In this document: positions 21,895 through 33,275 of the stretch, one piece after another
Layout: each line of letters starts with the position of its first letter
Numbering within the stretch: position 1 is the stretch's first letter
Assembly: GCF_028372415.1 (NCBI RefSeq)
Contig: NC_092875.1
Location: forward strand, 435,371,377-435,435,376
Direction of reading: 5' to 3'
Length of the DNA stretch: 64,000 bases
Source of the DNA: Notamacropus eugenii
Taxonomy: Eukaryota > Chordata > Mammalia > Diprotodontia > Macropodidae
Notes under the pieces: generated by a model
What the model was told of the DNA's origin: nothing
What the model saw: only the letters and a program-made list of their open reading frames with translations
Databases searched by the model: none
Translations under genes and position numbers: made by a program

Positions 21895-23040
21895 TCAGTA
21901 AACATTTATTAAGCACCTACTCTGTATCAAGCACTGTGCTAACTGCAGAGAAAACAAAAAGAGGAAAAACACAGTCCCCTGCCTTCAAGTAGTTCAATTT
22001 AAAAGGGGAGACAACAAACAAAAAATATGTACAGACAAGCTGTAAAGATGATATATAGAAAATAATTAACCCAGGGAAAGCACTAGAATTAAAAAGAGTT
22101 GGGAAAGGCTTCCATTAAAGATGAGACTTTCAGCTGAGTCCTGAAGCCAAAGGAAAGCAGTAGACAGAAGAGGGAAGGGAGAGCATCCTAGGTATGGGGG
22201 AGAGCCAGAAAGAATGCCTGGGTCAGAGAGATGGAGAGTCTTTTTTGAGGAACAGCCAGGAGAATAGTTTTTTGGATGGAAGAGTATGTTATGAAAAGTA
22301 AAGTGTAAGTAAACTGGCAAGTTTAGAGGGGGCTAAGTTATGAAGGGCTTTGAAGGCCAAAGAGAATATTTGACATTTGATCCTGGAGGTGCATAGGGAG
22401 TCACTGGAGTTTTGACATGCACTCTAGAAAAATCACTTTAGTGGATGAATGGAGGATGGATTAGAGTGGAGAGAAACTAGAGGCAGGCAGACCCACCAGG
22501 AAGTCACTGTAATGGTGGAGGAGTTAGGTGATAGGGGCCTACACTAGAAGCAGAAGAGAAAAGGTAGAGCATTCTAGAGATGTTGCAAAGGTGAAAATAA
22601 TAGGCCTTCGTAACTGAGTGAATACTGTGAGGGGGTGGGGTGAAAGATACTGAGGAGACCAGAATGACTCCTGGGTTACCAGTTCAAGGGACTGGGAAGA
22701 TAGTCTTGCCCCATGCAGTAATAGGGGAAGTCAAAGAATGTTTAGGGGGAAAAGTAATGAATCCAATTTTGTTCAGCTTAGCTTGTCTACTGGACATTCA
22801 GTGATATATCTGAAAAACAGTTGGAGATGTGAGATTGGAAGTCAGAAGAGAGGTTGGGGCAGGAGAGTTAGATTTGAGAATTGTTGGTTTAGAAATAGTA
22901 ATTAAATCCATTGGAGTTAATGAGATCACCAAATAAAGTAGTGTAGAAGGAAAAGAGAAGAGGGTCCAGGACACAAGACTAAAGACCACCAATATTTAGA
23001 GGGCAAGAACTGGATAAGGATCAAAGAAGAATGGGGAGCA
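21895..23040 (+). repeat. long ancient dispersed repeat (family not named), copy 1
   Basis: Opens with AGTAAACATTTATTAAGCAC and GTATCAAGCACTGTGCTAAC, continues through TGGGAAAGGCTTCCATTAAA, TATGAAGGGCTTTGAAGGCC, TGGATGAATGGAGGATGGAT, GGCAGGCAGACCCACCAGGA, AGATGTTGCAAAGGTGAAAA and ends near TTAATGAGATCACCAAATAA and CAGTCAGACAAAGAGG. The same order recurs at 46080-47620 and, for the first third, at 50683-51010. No long open frame is present. I recognise it as a widespread mammalian repeat, but give no family name. Confidence 0.7.
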
Positions 23041-23224
23041 GTCAGACAAAGAGGATGAGAACCAGAATAAGATTTAAACGTATGTACATATGAATGTATA
23101 TGTGTATCTCTTGTGTGTGTGTGTTGTTTTGTAGAGAGGTCAAATGAGAATACTCCGTGGATCTGCTTTGTAAACCTTAAAGCACTCTATGAATGCTAGC
23201 TATTATTTTGAGTAGGAAACTCAT

Positions 23225-23335
23225 TTAGTCAATTATCAGATACTTATTAAGCCCTTACTGTCAGACAGGGCTATCTAGAAAAGAGGTAAAACAATCTCTG
23301 CTTTCAAGAACTTTACATTCTAATAAGGGAGCCAG
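23225..23335 (+). repeat. fragment of the same dispersed repeat (opening)
   Basis: CAGATACTTATTAAGCCCTT, then CAAGAACTTTACATTCTAAT, in the same order as the start of the 21895 copy. Confidence 0.55.
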
Positions 23336-23393
23336 TATATGTGTGTGTGTGTGCGTGTGTCTACGTATACATACACATATATGTATATACATA

Positions 23394-23560
23394 CAGTGTC
23401 CCTAGAGTCAGCGCAATTTTAAGCTTTAAATAATACTAAATATTAAATTTAAATGGTGTTTAAATTTAATATTTAGTATTATTTGAAATTTTGGTATTTA
23501 AATTTAATATTCAGTATTACTGAAAGCTTAAAATTGAGCAAAGACTTTTTGGGAAACCCC
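23394..23560. mobile_element. mariner/Tc1-type MITE, 167 bp
   Basis: Flanked by TA on both sides (23392-23393 and 23561-23562), the target used by the mariner/Tc1 superfamily. The ends CAGTGTCCCTAGAGTCAGCG and GACTTTTTGGGAAACCCC are imperfect inverted repeats, continued inward by GCAATTTTAAGCTTT against AAGCTTAAAATTGAGC. The interior is itself palindromic: AAATAATACTAAATATTAAA onward at 23429 pairs across a short TGGTG loop. There is no transposase. Confidence 0.75.
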
Positions 23561-23639
23561 TAAGTGTGTACTAGAAACACAGAAAGATCCAAGTTAAGCT
23601 TAGAAAGGATAGGCAAAAAATTGAGCAGAAACTGCCCTG

Positions 23640-24229
23640 AGCTACGGAACTAGCTGTGGGTGCGTGAGGCCACCCCACGGAGGAGGACTGCCCCAAAGGC
23701 TTAAAACTACCAGTTACAGAACTGTGGGACTTGGACCCCCTCCCCCCACACCAGCTAATAAAAAGAATACAGGCTGTCCACCTGGCAGCTCCTCCAGTTC
23801 TCTGGACAGAGAGGGTGGGCGTCTACTCCTAGGCTTCAGCACCCTCAAGCAGAGGACAGAGGAGGGGACAGCCTGCCCCCTGCCCCCTCCCCAGCCTGGC
23901 TCCTTCTTCGCCAGCTTCACCCCCCAAGTTTTGGATGCCCAGGTCTGTAGACTCGCCCCGGGGGCTCCCAGGGCTCTCTCTCTCTCCACCCTCTTTTAGG
24001 AAGGCACACGTAGAGTGAGTGTGAGTGTGCAAGTGCTGGGGGCCAGTCCGAGAGGGCGTGGAAATGATTCTAATGCAAAAGTCTGAGGAATATGTAGCTA
24101 CTGACTTCCTTTAAAAAAATGCAAATTCCTCCCCTCCCCAGACCCCTTCTCCAAAATCAGCGTTAGCAAAATATGTGTGTGTGTGTGTGTGTGTGTGTGT
24201 ATACATACACATATACAAACAAGTCAATA
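23640..24229. other. GC-richer shoulder of the TCF4 upstream region
   Basis: GC content rises and scattered CpGs appear compared with the repeat-rich DNA to the left. C-rich blocks (CCTGCCCCCTCCCCAGCC) offer possible Sp/KLF sites. A (TG)n tract closes the segment at 24173-24200. Apparent open frames on both strands here come from base composition, not from recognisable protein. Confidence 0.5.
24173..24200. repeat. (TG)n microsatellite
   Basis: 14 TG units at the left edge of the CpG-rich core. Confidence 0.9.
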
Positions 24230-24406
24230 AATAAAGAAAAGGAGGGAGAGGAGGGCTAGGACCGCAGCCCGAGGACAAGCAGCTAGCCACCGAAGCCTCC
24301 CGCTCCCCTCCCGGCCCCGCCCACCTCGCTCCTCCTGCCCTCCCTCCTCCCAAGCTCCACGGGCCGTCCCCCCCTTTCCGAGAGGAGGCGGAGACAGGCT
24401 CCGCGA

Positions 24407-24416
24407 CGCCATTTTG
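24407..24416 (-). promoter_or_regulatory. YY1-like site (CAAAATGGCG on the minus strand)
   Basis: CGCCATTTTG on the + strand is the reverse complement of the YY1 core AAAATGGCG, commonly found close to transcription starts in CpG-island promoters. Confidence 0.5.
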
Positions 24417-24531
24417 GGTGCCCGTCTAGCCCCAATGTTTACCACTCTATGGCTCTTCTCCTCCCTCCCCTCCCCTCCCCAGTCATTGTCTGTAAGAGCA
24501 GCGGCGGGCGGCAGCAGCAGCGCTTTTCTCT

Positions 24532-24538
24532 TTATAAG
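24532..24538 (+). promoter_or_regulatory. TATA-like box
   Basis: TTATAAG within TTTATAAGCCCCGCAG, preceded by CpG-rich sequence. If used, transcription would start near 24560-24570. Confidence 0.4.
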
Positions 24539-24560
24539 CCCCGCAGTGCCCGGATGTGAA

Positions 24561-26216
24561 TGGATTACAATGTATCTTTCAGGGAAACCTATTATTATCA
24601 ATGTGACTCCACGGGGGAGTCAATGGTGATGATCATGGTGATGATGATGATGGTGGTGATGAAAAATCTCTAAACTTGGAACAAGTTTAAGACTTTATAG
24701 GAGACGAAGAAAAAAAACAACCAACAAGATTTGTTTGAGGAAAATTATTAACTATTCTGTTTACATATTTTTAAAAAAAACAATAAGGAAAGGGGAGAAA
24801 AAGTTGGTGGATTTTTCTTTTTTTTTCTTTTTTGTGGGTGTGTGTGAAATTTTCTTGAAGTTGTTTTATGGTGGAAAATGCAAAAATCAGAGCCAGGTGC
24901 ATGATCTTGTGATCTGTGGAATATCCCTGGAGCAGGACTGAGTACCAGTTAAAAAGTACTTTTTGGGGGACACACATGTGAGATACTAAGCACTTGCAGA
25001 AGATTTTCTCTTTTTCAAAAGTCTCTTTCCTTGGAATATTGTGAGAATATTTGTGGCCATTTAAGGTAAAGTTACAATTTGCTGTCAGAGTAAACTGTCT
25101 TTTAATTTAATTTATTGTTTTAAAGAAATGTTGATCCTAATGTGTTATTAAAGCAAAAGGAGCAACTTGTGAAGTGATAGCAATTTGAGAAGAAAAAAAG
25201 TGTGTGCCTGCATTATTTGTCTGTACTCGCACATGTAGATGTAACAGGGTGTGTTTAATGTGTGTACTTCAACACACGTTGAAGCGTATATATTACAGAT
25301 ACTGCATAAAGCACGCGTGTAGAACGAAACTTGAGAAGTATAAAGCTTTATTTTAACCTGAAAAGTGACGCGAAAATAGATTTTTGTAGCTTTTAGGCCC
25401 TGTAGCAGTAAATGTTGAGTTTAAACATGTATTTCTGGGGAAAGGGGACTGAGTAGCCCCTGGAAACTCGAGTGTAAAAAGCAAACAAAACAACAATCCT
25501 CCCCAAATGCTTACTTGCGAAGTTTGTAGCAATACTCTCTGTGACTTAAAAAGAAAAAAAAAAACAGGAGGGGACAAAGTATATACAGCTTATGGTTAAG
25601 AGGAAGAACCCAAACAGAGGAGGCACCCCCCCCCCCGAAAAAAAACTGAGTTGGTTTAAATGAAAAGAAAAATGTTCCTCTTGGCAAAGTCTTTTTGCAT
25701 CACGTGTATTTGCAGCCTAGTATAAACTTGCCTTGCCCTGTGTATGAGAGAGAGCAAGAGAAAGAAAGAAACTGAAAAATTGAAACTGTAATAAATTAAA
25801 AAGTGTCTCCTAGGGAAGAAACCGGCAACGATTAAACTGTTAGTGGTTCAGATAATGTCTGAGGGTTTGGGGCAAAATGAAGTGCCTGATGGATTTCTGT
25901 TTGTATTTTTTTTTTTGAGGGGGGGCTTAGGGGAAGGTAGCAGGGGGAGATGATAGGATTTCTTTCTCTCTCTTTTTTTTTTAAAGAAATGCAACCAAAA
26001 CCAACCTAGCCAAACCGACCTGGATAGAAACGCGTCTCTTCTCTTCAGCACCCCCCCCTCCGCCCCCCGCCTTTGCTGAACTTGCAATTCCGTCTGTCTT
26101 TGCGTGTTTCCCCCATACACACCTCCCCTCCCCTCCCCAAAGGAGCAGAGAGTTGGTGTTAAGAGTCAGGGATCTTTGCAGGGTGTCTCTGGATCTTGTA
26201 GTAGTAGTGGTTGGTA
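24561..26216. other. TCF4 5' flank or leader zone; transcription start not resolved
   Basis: Contains an ATG/GTG triplet run at 24622-24661, several T- and C-homopolymers (for example 25626-25637) and a CACGTG E-box at 25701-25706. It could be 5' UTR exon plus intron or upstream flank. I cannot choose a donor site with confidence. Confidence 0.45.
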
Positions 26217-26332
26217 GTGGTGAAGGAGGAGGAGGAGAGGAGGAGGAGGAGAGAAGGAGGAGAAGGAGAAGAGGAGGAGGAGGAAAAGAGGAGGTGGTGG
26301 TGGTAGTGGTAGTGGTGGTAGTGGTGGTGTGT
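26217..26332. repeat. (GGA)n then (GGT/AGT)n purine/G-rich tract
   Basis: About 70 bp of GGA/GAG triplets followed by GGTGGTGGTAGTGGTAGTGG. Strong G-asymmetry on the + strand; potential G-quadruplex or triplex former close to the gene start. The repeated-residue reading frames through it are artefacts. Confidence 0.9.
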
Positions 26333-26379
26333 TTTGTGAATGCAGTGATTAGAAATGAAACCCGTCTCGGTGCTGTTAT

Positions 26380-26600
26380 TGGAAGGGGAGCCCCATCTCT
26401 CTCTCGGGCGGTAGGTACCGGAGGTGGCATTTCTGGTGGATCGGTGGCTGACGATGTGATGGTGTAGCTAGCGGACGGAGCCCGGAGCTAAGATCTCGAG
26501 GCTCGGGCAGGAGCTGCTGGCGGGTGGCTGGAGCCTTCCTTACACGCGGCTTTTTTCCTCTTTCCATGGGGCTGCGATTTCATTTCTGCTCCATAGAGAC
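26380..26600 (+). promoter_or_regulatory. second CpG-containing patch before TCF4 exon 2
   Basis: CpGs cluster again (CTCTCGGGCGGTAGGTACCGG, AGCTAGCGGACGGAGCCCGG, ACACGCGGC). It may belong to the 5' UTR exon or to an alternative promoter. No TATA box is evident. Confidence 0.4.
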
Positions 26601-26861
26601 ACCCCCCCTTCCCGTTTCCCCTCCCTCTTCTCTCCCCCCCCCTCCATCCACCCTCCCCCAGCGTTGCCCACTTTAAAGGAACTGATGACTTTGCTATGGG
26701 CCTTTAAAAAAAATCACCCTTTACTCCACAAATTAGGGTTCTGCGTAATTACCGAACCGATCCCTCTACCTTGTATTCTGCTACCTACCCCTCCTTTGGA
26801 AGTATTTTTACTCAGAAGATTCGCATCTTTTAATTTCTTCATAGCTACTTTATAAGGAGGG

Positions 26862-27517
<656 letters not shown>

Positions 27518-28299
27518 TAACTACAGCTGTAAAACAAAACAAAACACTGGCTAAAAACAAATAAACTGTAATCTAAAGTACACGAGTAATTTTTAATCGG
27601 CAAAGCCCATGCTAAATTTGAATGTCTTTATTTTTTCTCGGGTGAAATGAAAAAAAATAAAGGCATTATCCTTCCCCCCCCCCCTTTTTTTTCCGAGTTT
27701 AATTATGTACCTTAGAAGCCTCCTCCCCCAAGAAAATTAGAGTTTAAAGGGAAGAAGAAAACACCGTTAAGTAAACCCAAAGGTGTAACATATCAGAACA
27801 TTGAAAGTACTTGTACTTTCTCACTACTCATTGTTTCAATAACAACAATTTTTTTTTTTTTTTGGAAATAGATAAGAGGAGGAGCCAACTGTCTCAGTTT
27901 TGTTGTAAACTGATGCTTTGGATCAGAAAGCCCTTCTGTCCCCCAAGTGAAATCTCTTCTTAGAATTCTAAAAGCTATAGATATATTATGTTATATGCTT
28001 ACTTATATGTAAGTATATAGGTTTACATCCTTTTGGATATGCAGTTTGTAAACTTGATAATCTCTGAACCAGCATTGACAAGAATATGTATACTTGGAGA
28101 GTTTAACAGCCTTTGCTGGCCCTCTCATCTACCTCTCTATCCTCCTGCCCATATTCAACCCAAAACTTGCCAGAAATATTTATTTATTTTTAATGATTGA
28201 TGAGTTTGGTGGTAAGATGCATTTGCAAAACAAAACCAAAAATAATAATCCACAACATGCACCATCTAAGACCGCCTTGTAAATGGGGTTGCTTCCATG

Positions 28300-28357
28300 C
28301 TGCTGGTGCTGCTTCTGGTGCTGGTGCTGGTGCTGGTGCTGCTGCTGCTGGTGCTGG

Positions 28358-28401
<44 letters not shown>
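28300..28401 (+). repeat. TCF4: CTG/GTG triplet tract, orthologue of the human CTG18.1 repeat
   Basis: 34 triplets: a 5' part of 20 mixed triplets (CTG with GTG interruptions and one CTT) followed by 14 uninterrupted CTG at 28360-28401. Position (between the MHHQQ exon and the MFSPP exon) and flanks fit the human TCF4 CTG repeat: GCTTCCATGC directly before and ATGGCTTTCGGAAGTTT shortly after, as I remember them. In human an expanded CTG run at this site is linked to Fuchs endothelial corneal dystrophy. The human repeat is followed by a CTC run; here the tract ends in ACTTTTC. The long alanine and glutamine reading frames across it are not genes. Confidence 0.93.
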
Positions 28402-28600
28402 ACTTTTCTTTGGAGAAATGGCTTTCGGAAGTTTGGCCAGGAAACATAGCCTGAGGCAGCTTTGCAGCCCCCTCTTAGCTTGTTGCACTTTTCCCATTTG
28501 TTCCTTTGCTTTTTGCAGGCTCTGACTCAGGGAAGGTGCGTATTATCCACTAGAAACGTCGAAGAAGAGGGAAACCAATTAGGGTCGAAATAAATGTAGG

Positions 28601-28622
28601 GGGAGAGGAGAGAGGAGAGAGA

Positions 28623-28683
<61 letters not shown>
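28601..28683. repeat. (GA)n microsatellite in TCF4 intron 2
   Basis: GGAGAGG-type start then about 55 bp of pure GA, 200 bp after the CTG tract. Confidence 0.95.
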
Positions 28684-28684
<1 letters not shown>

Positions 28685-29204
28685 TCTTGCTTCAAATTGC
28701 TCTCATGTTAGAGACGAAATGAGAATTTAGTGCAGGTGGCAGTTTGCATTCATTTTTATTTGGGTTCACATATGACAGAAATCCTATGCGGGATTGAAAT
28801 GGACGTTGCCACCTTCATGGCCAAGGTTTTAAACTTAAAACAAGCAACTTTTTTTCCTCTTCTTTGTCAAAATACTAGTTTCAGGGGAGGCTTGTTGTCT
28901 CTAACTTCTTGATAACATTTTGGGGACTGTGGTTTTTCAAAATGTGAATAATATTGTCTAGGAATGTAATGAGTCTAATTGAAAAGAGTGGTGTGTAAGA
29001 GAGAGTTGGGGGGGGGGGAGTCTGGATTAGTAATATTGTGCCAAGTTACAGTTTTGAGTTGAATGGTGATGTGTTGTGTTAAAGAAGCCCTTTGCATAAG
29101 CTTTGACTTATTTGTTAAGAATGTGAAGGAACTTTTGACTAGCTGTGAACACACAAAAAAATGTCGCTTCTTTTCTAGCAGTAATGTTTCTTTGTTTCTT
29201 TTAG

Positions 29205-29277
29205 ATGTTTTCACCTCCCGTGAGCAGTGGGAAAAATGGACCAACTTCTTTGGCAAGTGGACATTTTACTGGCTCAA
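29205..29277 (+). CDS. TCF4: TCF4 coding exon 3 (second half of AD1)
   Basis: Encodes MFSPPVSSGKNGP, then TSLASGHFTGS, 24 residues plus the first base of the next codon. It continues LLDFSA from exon 2 in the same order as the known TCF4 protein and completes the AD1 activation region, a partly disordered serine/proline/glycine-rich segment. The acceptor is TTTCTTTTAG at 29195-29204 and the donor is GTATGT at 29278. The final A (phase 1) should join an exon 4 that starts AT, giving asparagine; I do not find that exon in the window. The exon opens with an ATG, so it could also serve as an internal start in transcripts that begin in intron 2. Confidence 0.96.
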
Positions 29278-32200
29278 GTATGTAAATTCTTTTCCTTAGT
29301 GTGTAGTTAAAATGTTATTAGTTGTGTATTACCTTGTAATATATGTGTGTATGTGAGGCTCTCTTGATCTATTTTCAAAAGCAGTCACTGAAGTATATAC
29401 AAAATGGCATAAATTATTTTGGGGTTCAACAGTTGGATGGTACACAAAAATTCTGGGGTATTTTGGAAATTAATTTTTTTTTGCTTTTTCTTTGGCAATA
29501 AAATTATCTCAAAATTTCATCACAAGCAAAAAAAAATGTTTCTGATATTGGTTTGTAATCAAATGTATAAAGATCATCCCTTTTTAAGGAGAATTGTTAA
29601 TGTAGAGGATAATTTAATGCTCCTGCATACTTATAAACAGATTTTTTAAAAAAAAAATCTGTTAGTAACTACTGGGTTAAATTAACCCTTTTAAAGAGAG
29701 AAGCACTTCATTTTGAAGATGACTGCACCTTAGTGAAACTTATCCTACATATAGAATCTCTTGTTAATCTGAGGGATTGAACAGAAATATTTTTAAATAC
29801 TTCCCCCATTGCCCTTACTATTTTTCACTGAATTTTTATGTAATTATTAATTTGAATCAACTTCTACATTTCAAAAATAAGAGATCATTTTTTGGTGTTA
29901 AAAAAAAACAAACCTCAGTGGTATTCACAATGGAATCTATGTGTATAATGACTATCTGACAATTAAAGAGGAGTTTAAACCTGAGAATATTCATATGTCT
30001 GAGTGTACCTAAGATTAGATGTGAAGATACAAAGTAAACCCTGCTTTAGAATGTATTTAATATTTGTTCACTAAGTTTCATTTAAGAAGGATTCTTACTT
30101 TGTTGCAAACCATCCTTAAGTCCAGGCAAAAATTGCATCGATAATTGTTAAAACAGCTGTAATATTTTAAGAGTGCTGAGTGTTGTACCTAGGAGTAGAT
30201 TGTGCATATGGATATAAACTTGTAGTACTATTCTCAATCAAATGGGTAAATGCTGGCATCTTTTAATTCTGAGATGCCAAAGGAAAGAAATATCCATTAG
30301 TCATTGAATATAAATTTTTATCTGTTATTTTCATTTGGTACTAGAGCAATAAAAGAAACTTGTTCAGTTGTATATTTTGCACTCTTTGTACAATCTTACA
30401 GAATTCCTTGGGTTTTTTTAAACTGTTTATTTCAAAACAAGATAAGCATTTTGTTTTGTTACTAAGTCTAGAGGAAAGAGTTTTTGCCCATGTAGTGTAC
30501 ATTTTTCTCTTTTGTCAGATGAGATGCCTCTTATGGTTAATTTTATTTATTTTCTTGATTATATAACTCAAAAGTTTAAAAATGTTAGACAAATGTTGAA
30601 AGCTTAGGATCAGGGGTATTGCTGTATTTTCAGTTCAGTGACTTCTGAGGATTTATTTCTTTGATTTCCTTTCAATTTATTGGAATATCTCCTAAGTCAT
30701 ATTTCTCTGACTTGTATCTACTATACAATATTTTGATGTAAAATATTATTATGAGTGTTTGAGTAGAAATGAGAAGTGTCTCTTTTAGACAAATCAGTTT
30801 TTCATGTTGAAAAAAATCAACATAAAGTAACTAACTTTATTTTTCACAGTAATTTTCTTGATGTGCATATTGATGTTTAAGATTTGTGGCTAAATTTTTA
30901 ATCTTCATGTATATTATATTAGAATATGCCATGATAGATAATTTTGAAAGTCAGCCCTTCAGTATTACGAAGTGCTGAGAACTACCTTTAAACCTGAAAG
31001 ATTTGGAAATGACCTCAGTATATCACTGCACACAACTTTTAATCAGTTGAGGTAAGTTAGCAACTTGAAGTTTGTGGCAAAATGATGAATATAGCTCTCC
31101 TCCTAGTTGATTCTCTAACTTCTCAACATTTAAGCAAAGTATAGGTGTTAATACTATTATTTAATAAATGTTCAAAATTTGCTTATAATCATTATGAGAG
31201 CATAGCCATGATAAACATTCATGAATGCATTTTGAACATGGGAATATATTGAAGTTTATACAGTTGCTTAGAAAAATTACTCTGTTTCTCTTAAAAGCTA
31301 AATATTTAGCAAGAAATTATTAGGTGATTTTGAAGGAAATATACTATAATTTTTTTAAGTTATAGAAATACACATTCAGACTTTACAGCTGTAGTACTGA
31401 GGCCAAAAGTCTACTTTTATAAGTTAAAAGTATGGTCGTTATGACCAATTAAATATGCAAACCCTCCATTTGATGTGATGTGGTGATGTTAATAGTAACA
31501 GAGGCTGCAGAGTAGGAGGAGTATTGATTTAACTCTGTCTTTGTAAGACAGGTATATTAATTAAAGAGGATAGTTTGTATTTTCAGACACACGATCATAA
31601 AACTTTTTAACCCATGATAATTTCACATAGCAGATAAAATGAATTACGTTCAGTCTGCCCTTTGACTGGATGAATACACTATGAAAGTTTAGACAGAGAA
31701 ACTAATGATTTATTTCTATAATCTTCTTCACCTGAATTTTTGCTGTCCCAAGGAAGCTAATATATCATCCTACTGTGTTACCTTGGAAAGTTTTAAGAGA
31801 CAGAATAATAAAGAAGGAAGGAAAGAAAGGAAGGAAGGAAGAAAAAAGAATGCAAACTAGAAATAATCTGCATTTTACTGGAAATCAATTATGTTTTGCA
31901 AAGCATGTTAATATTTCATGCTTAAAAACTTCCCAGTAGATTTTGACTTGGTTGATACAGGATGCTCCATTGTGATTTGTAACGTGTGAATAAAAATTAA
32001 GTATCTCCATATTTTCTTTAATCTTCAATTTCACAAACATGGTTTTTCCTACCACCTTAAGAAATCGTGAGGCTGCAAGGGAGAAAGGAATGTAACCTGA
32101 GCTACAGCCCTGACATTCCCAGGGAGCATTTTTCACATGAAAGGCTTTTGTCAACCCAGTAAAGGACCAGCAGTTTTTGTTTGATGTTTGCAGGTGTTCA

Positions 32201-33124
32201 GCAGAGAGCACTAAAACGATTCAGCCATGATGGTTCAGAGCTTCTATGACCTTAACAGGAGAATTGGTGGGCTCTGGAATTATTTTAAGGAAAACTTTCT
32301 TGCGTTTATTTCAACCTACATGTTGACTTTATAGAGTGATTTAATACCTGTTAAGTCATTGGTCTTAAACAGAAAGATACTTGTGTCCATTTACATGGAA
32401 CTTTATATATAAAGGAAAATAAGATGACCAAATGGAATTCACCCAGATAGTCTCACAATTTTTTTTTAATTTATGAGAGGGCCTTCAACTTAAATTACTT
32501 TACTACTACATCAAACCTATTAACACCTATTTAACTTGTAGATTTTTTTAAAAAAAGAAAAAATAACCTTTATACTTGGTTTACACTACTGTGTAAATTA
32601 AGCTACTGAAATTTGTTGATGCTAAACAATTTGTTAGATAAGACACTTAATCACCATTGTTATAGTTCTGACTTTCAGCTATTTTATGATGAATATTGTC
32701 TCCTTTTCTGCCAAGCTTTCAAAATTTGACATTTATTAAATTTTTACTTAATTTTACTTATGTTTTCAAGTATCTGTTAAAATTACCAATTGTATTCCAG
32801 GTTCATCCATATTTCTAAGGATGTACAACCGAATAAAATACACTGAACACTAGGAAAGCCCATCAGTTCAGCTAATATAAAAGGAAAAAGTCAGTCCAGC
32901 TGGTTGCTTGGCATCATCCAGGTGATTATTTAGGACTTGTATAGACATGGTCCATGTCAACTTGAAAAATCTAAAAATCTTATTTATAATTGCATTAATC
33001 ATATTAAGAGTTATCCAAAATTATAAAGCACTTGGGAAGCCTTAAATTATTATAGACCTTTTTTATTTTTTACTTTTTGTCTTGACCTATGATTTCCCTG
33101 GAAACTCCCTCAGTTGTACTACAA
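29278..33124 (+). other. TCF4: TCF4 intron 3, proximal repeat-poor segment
   Basis: Donor GTATGT opens the long intron 3. Nearly 4 kb without a SINE or LINE that I recognise, in contrast to the DNA upstream of the gene. A short GGAA-rich purine run lies at 31815-31845. Low repeat density suggests constraint, but no specific element can be named. Confidence 0.6.
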
Positions 33125-33275
33125 CTCATGGTCTTACAGAGTTGGTTGGGGCATTGAGAGGTTGAGGTATTTGTCCAAGGCCCTGAGCCCAGTATGTCAG
33201 AGGTAGGAATTGAACCCAGGTCTTCCTGACTTTTAGGTCAGCTCTTTATCACCAAGTCATGTTGCCTCTTATAGA
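33125..33275 (-). repeat. MIR SINE fragment, minus strand
   Basis: TTGAGGTATTTGTCCAAGGC, then GAATTGAACCCAGGTCTTCC and TCAGCTCTTTATCACC in MIR reverse-complement order. Confidence 0.75.

Larger units (their letters stand above)
24230..24560 (+). promoter_or_regulatory. CpG-rich core, candidate TCF4 promoter
   Basis: This is the densest CpG cluster seen in the window (for example CTCCGCGACGCC and GCAGCGGCGGGCGGCAG). It has GC-box-like motifs (CCCGCCCACC, GAGGCGGAG), a YY1-like site and a TATA-like box near its right end, and lies about 2.9 kb before TCF4 coding exon 2. These are the marks of a mammalian CpG-island promoter. Direction is inferred from the gene downstream. No first exon or donor site can be fixed from sequence alone, and a divergent or antisense transcript is also possible. 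Confidence 0.6.

Noticed and set aside
24224..24601. 125-residue open frame on the minus strand and other frames in the CpG-rich region
   Set aside because: GC-rich sequence has few stops; composition is low-complexity (G, P, R, S) with no recognisable domain.
28180..28497. Polyglutamine and polyalanine reading frames across the CTG tract
   Set aside because: They are artefacts of the triplet repeat inside intron 2. Repeat-associated translation is conceivable for expanded alleles but nothing here shows it.
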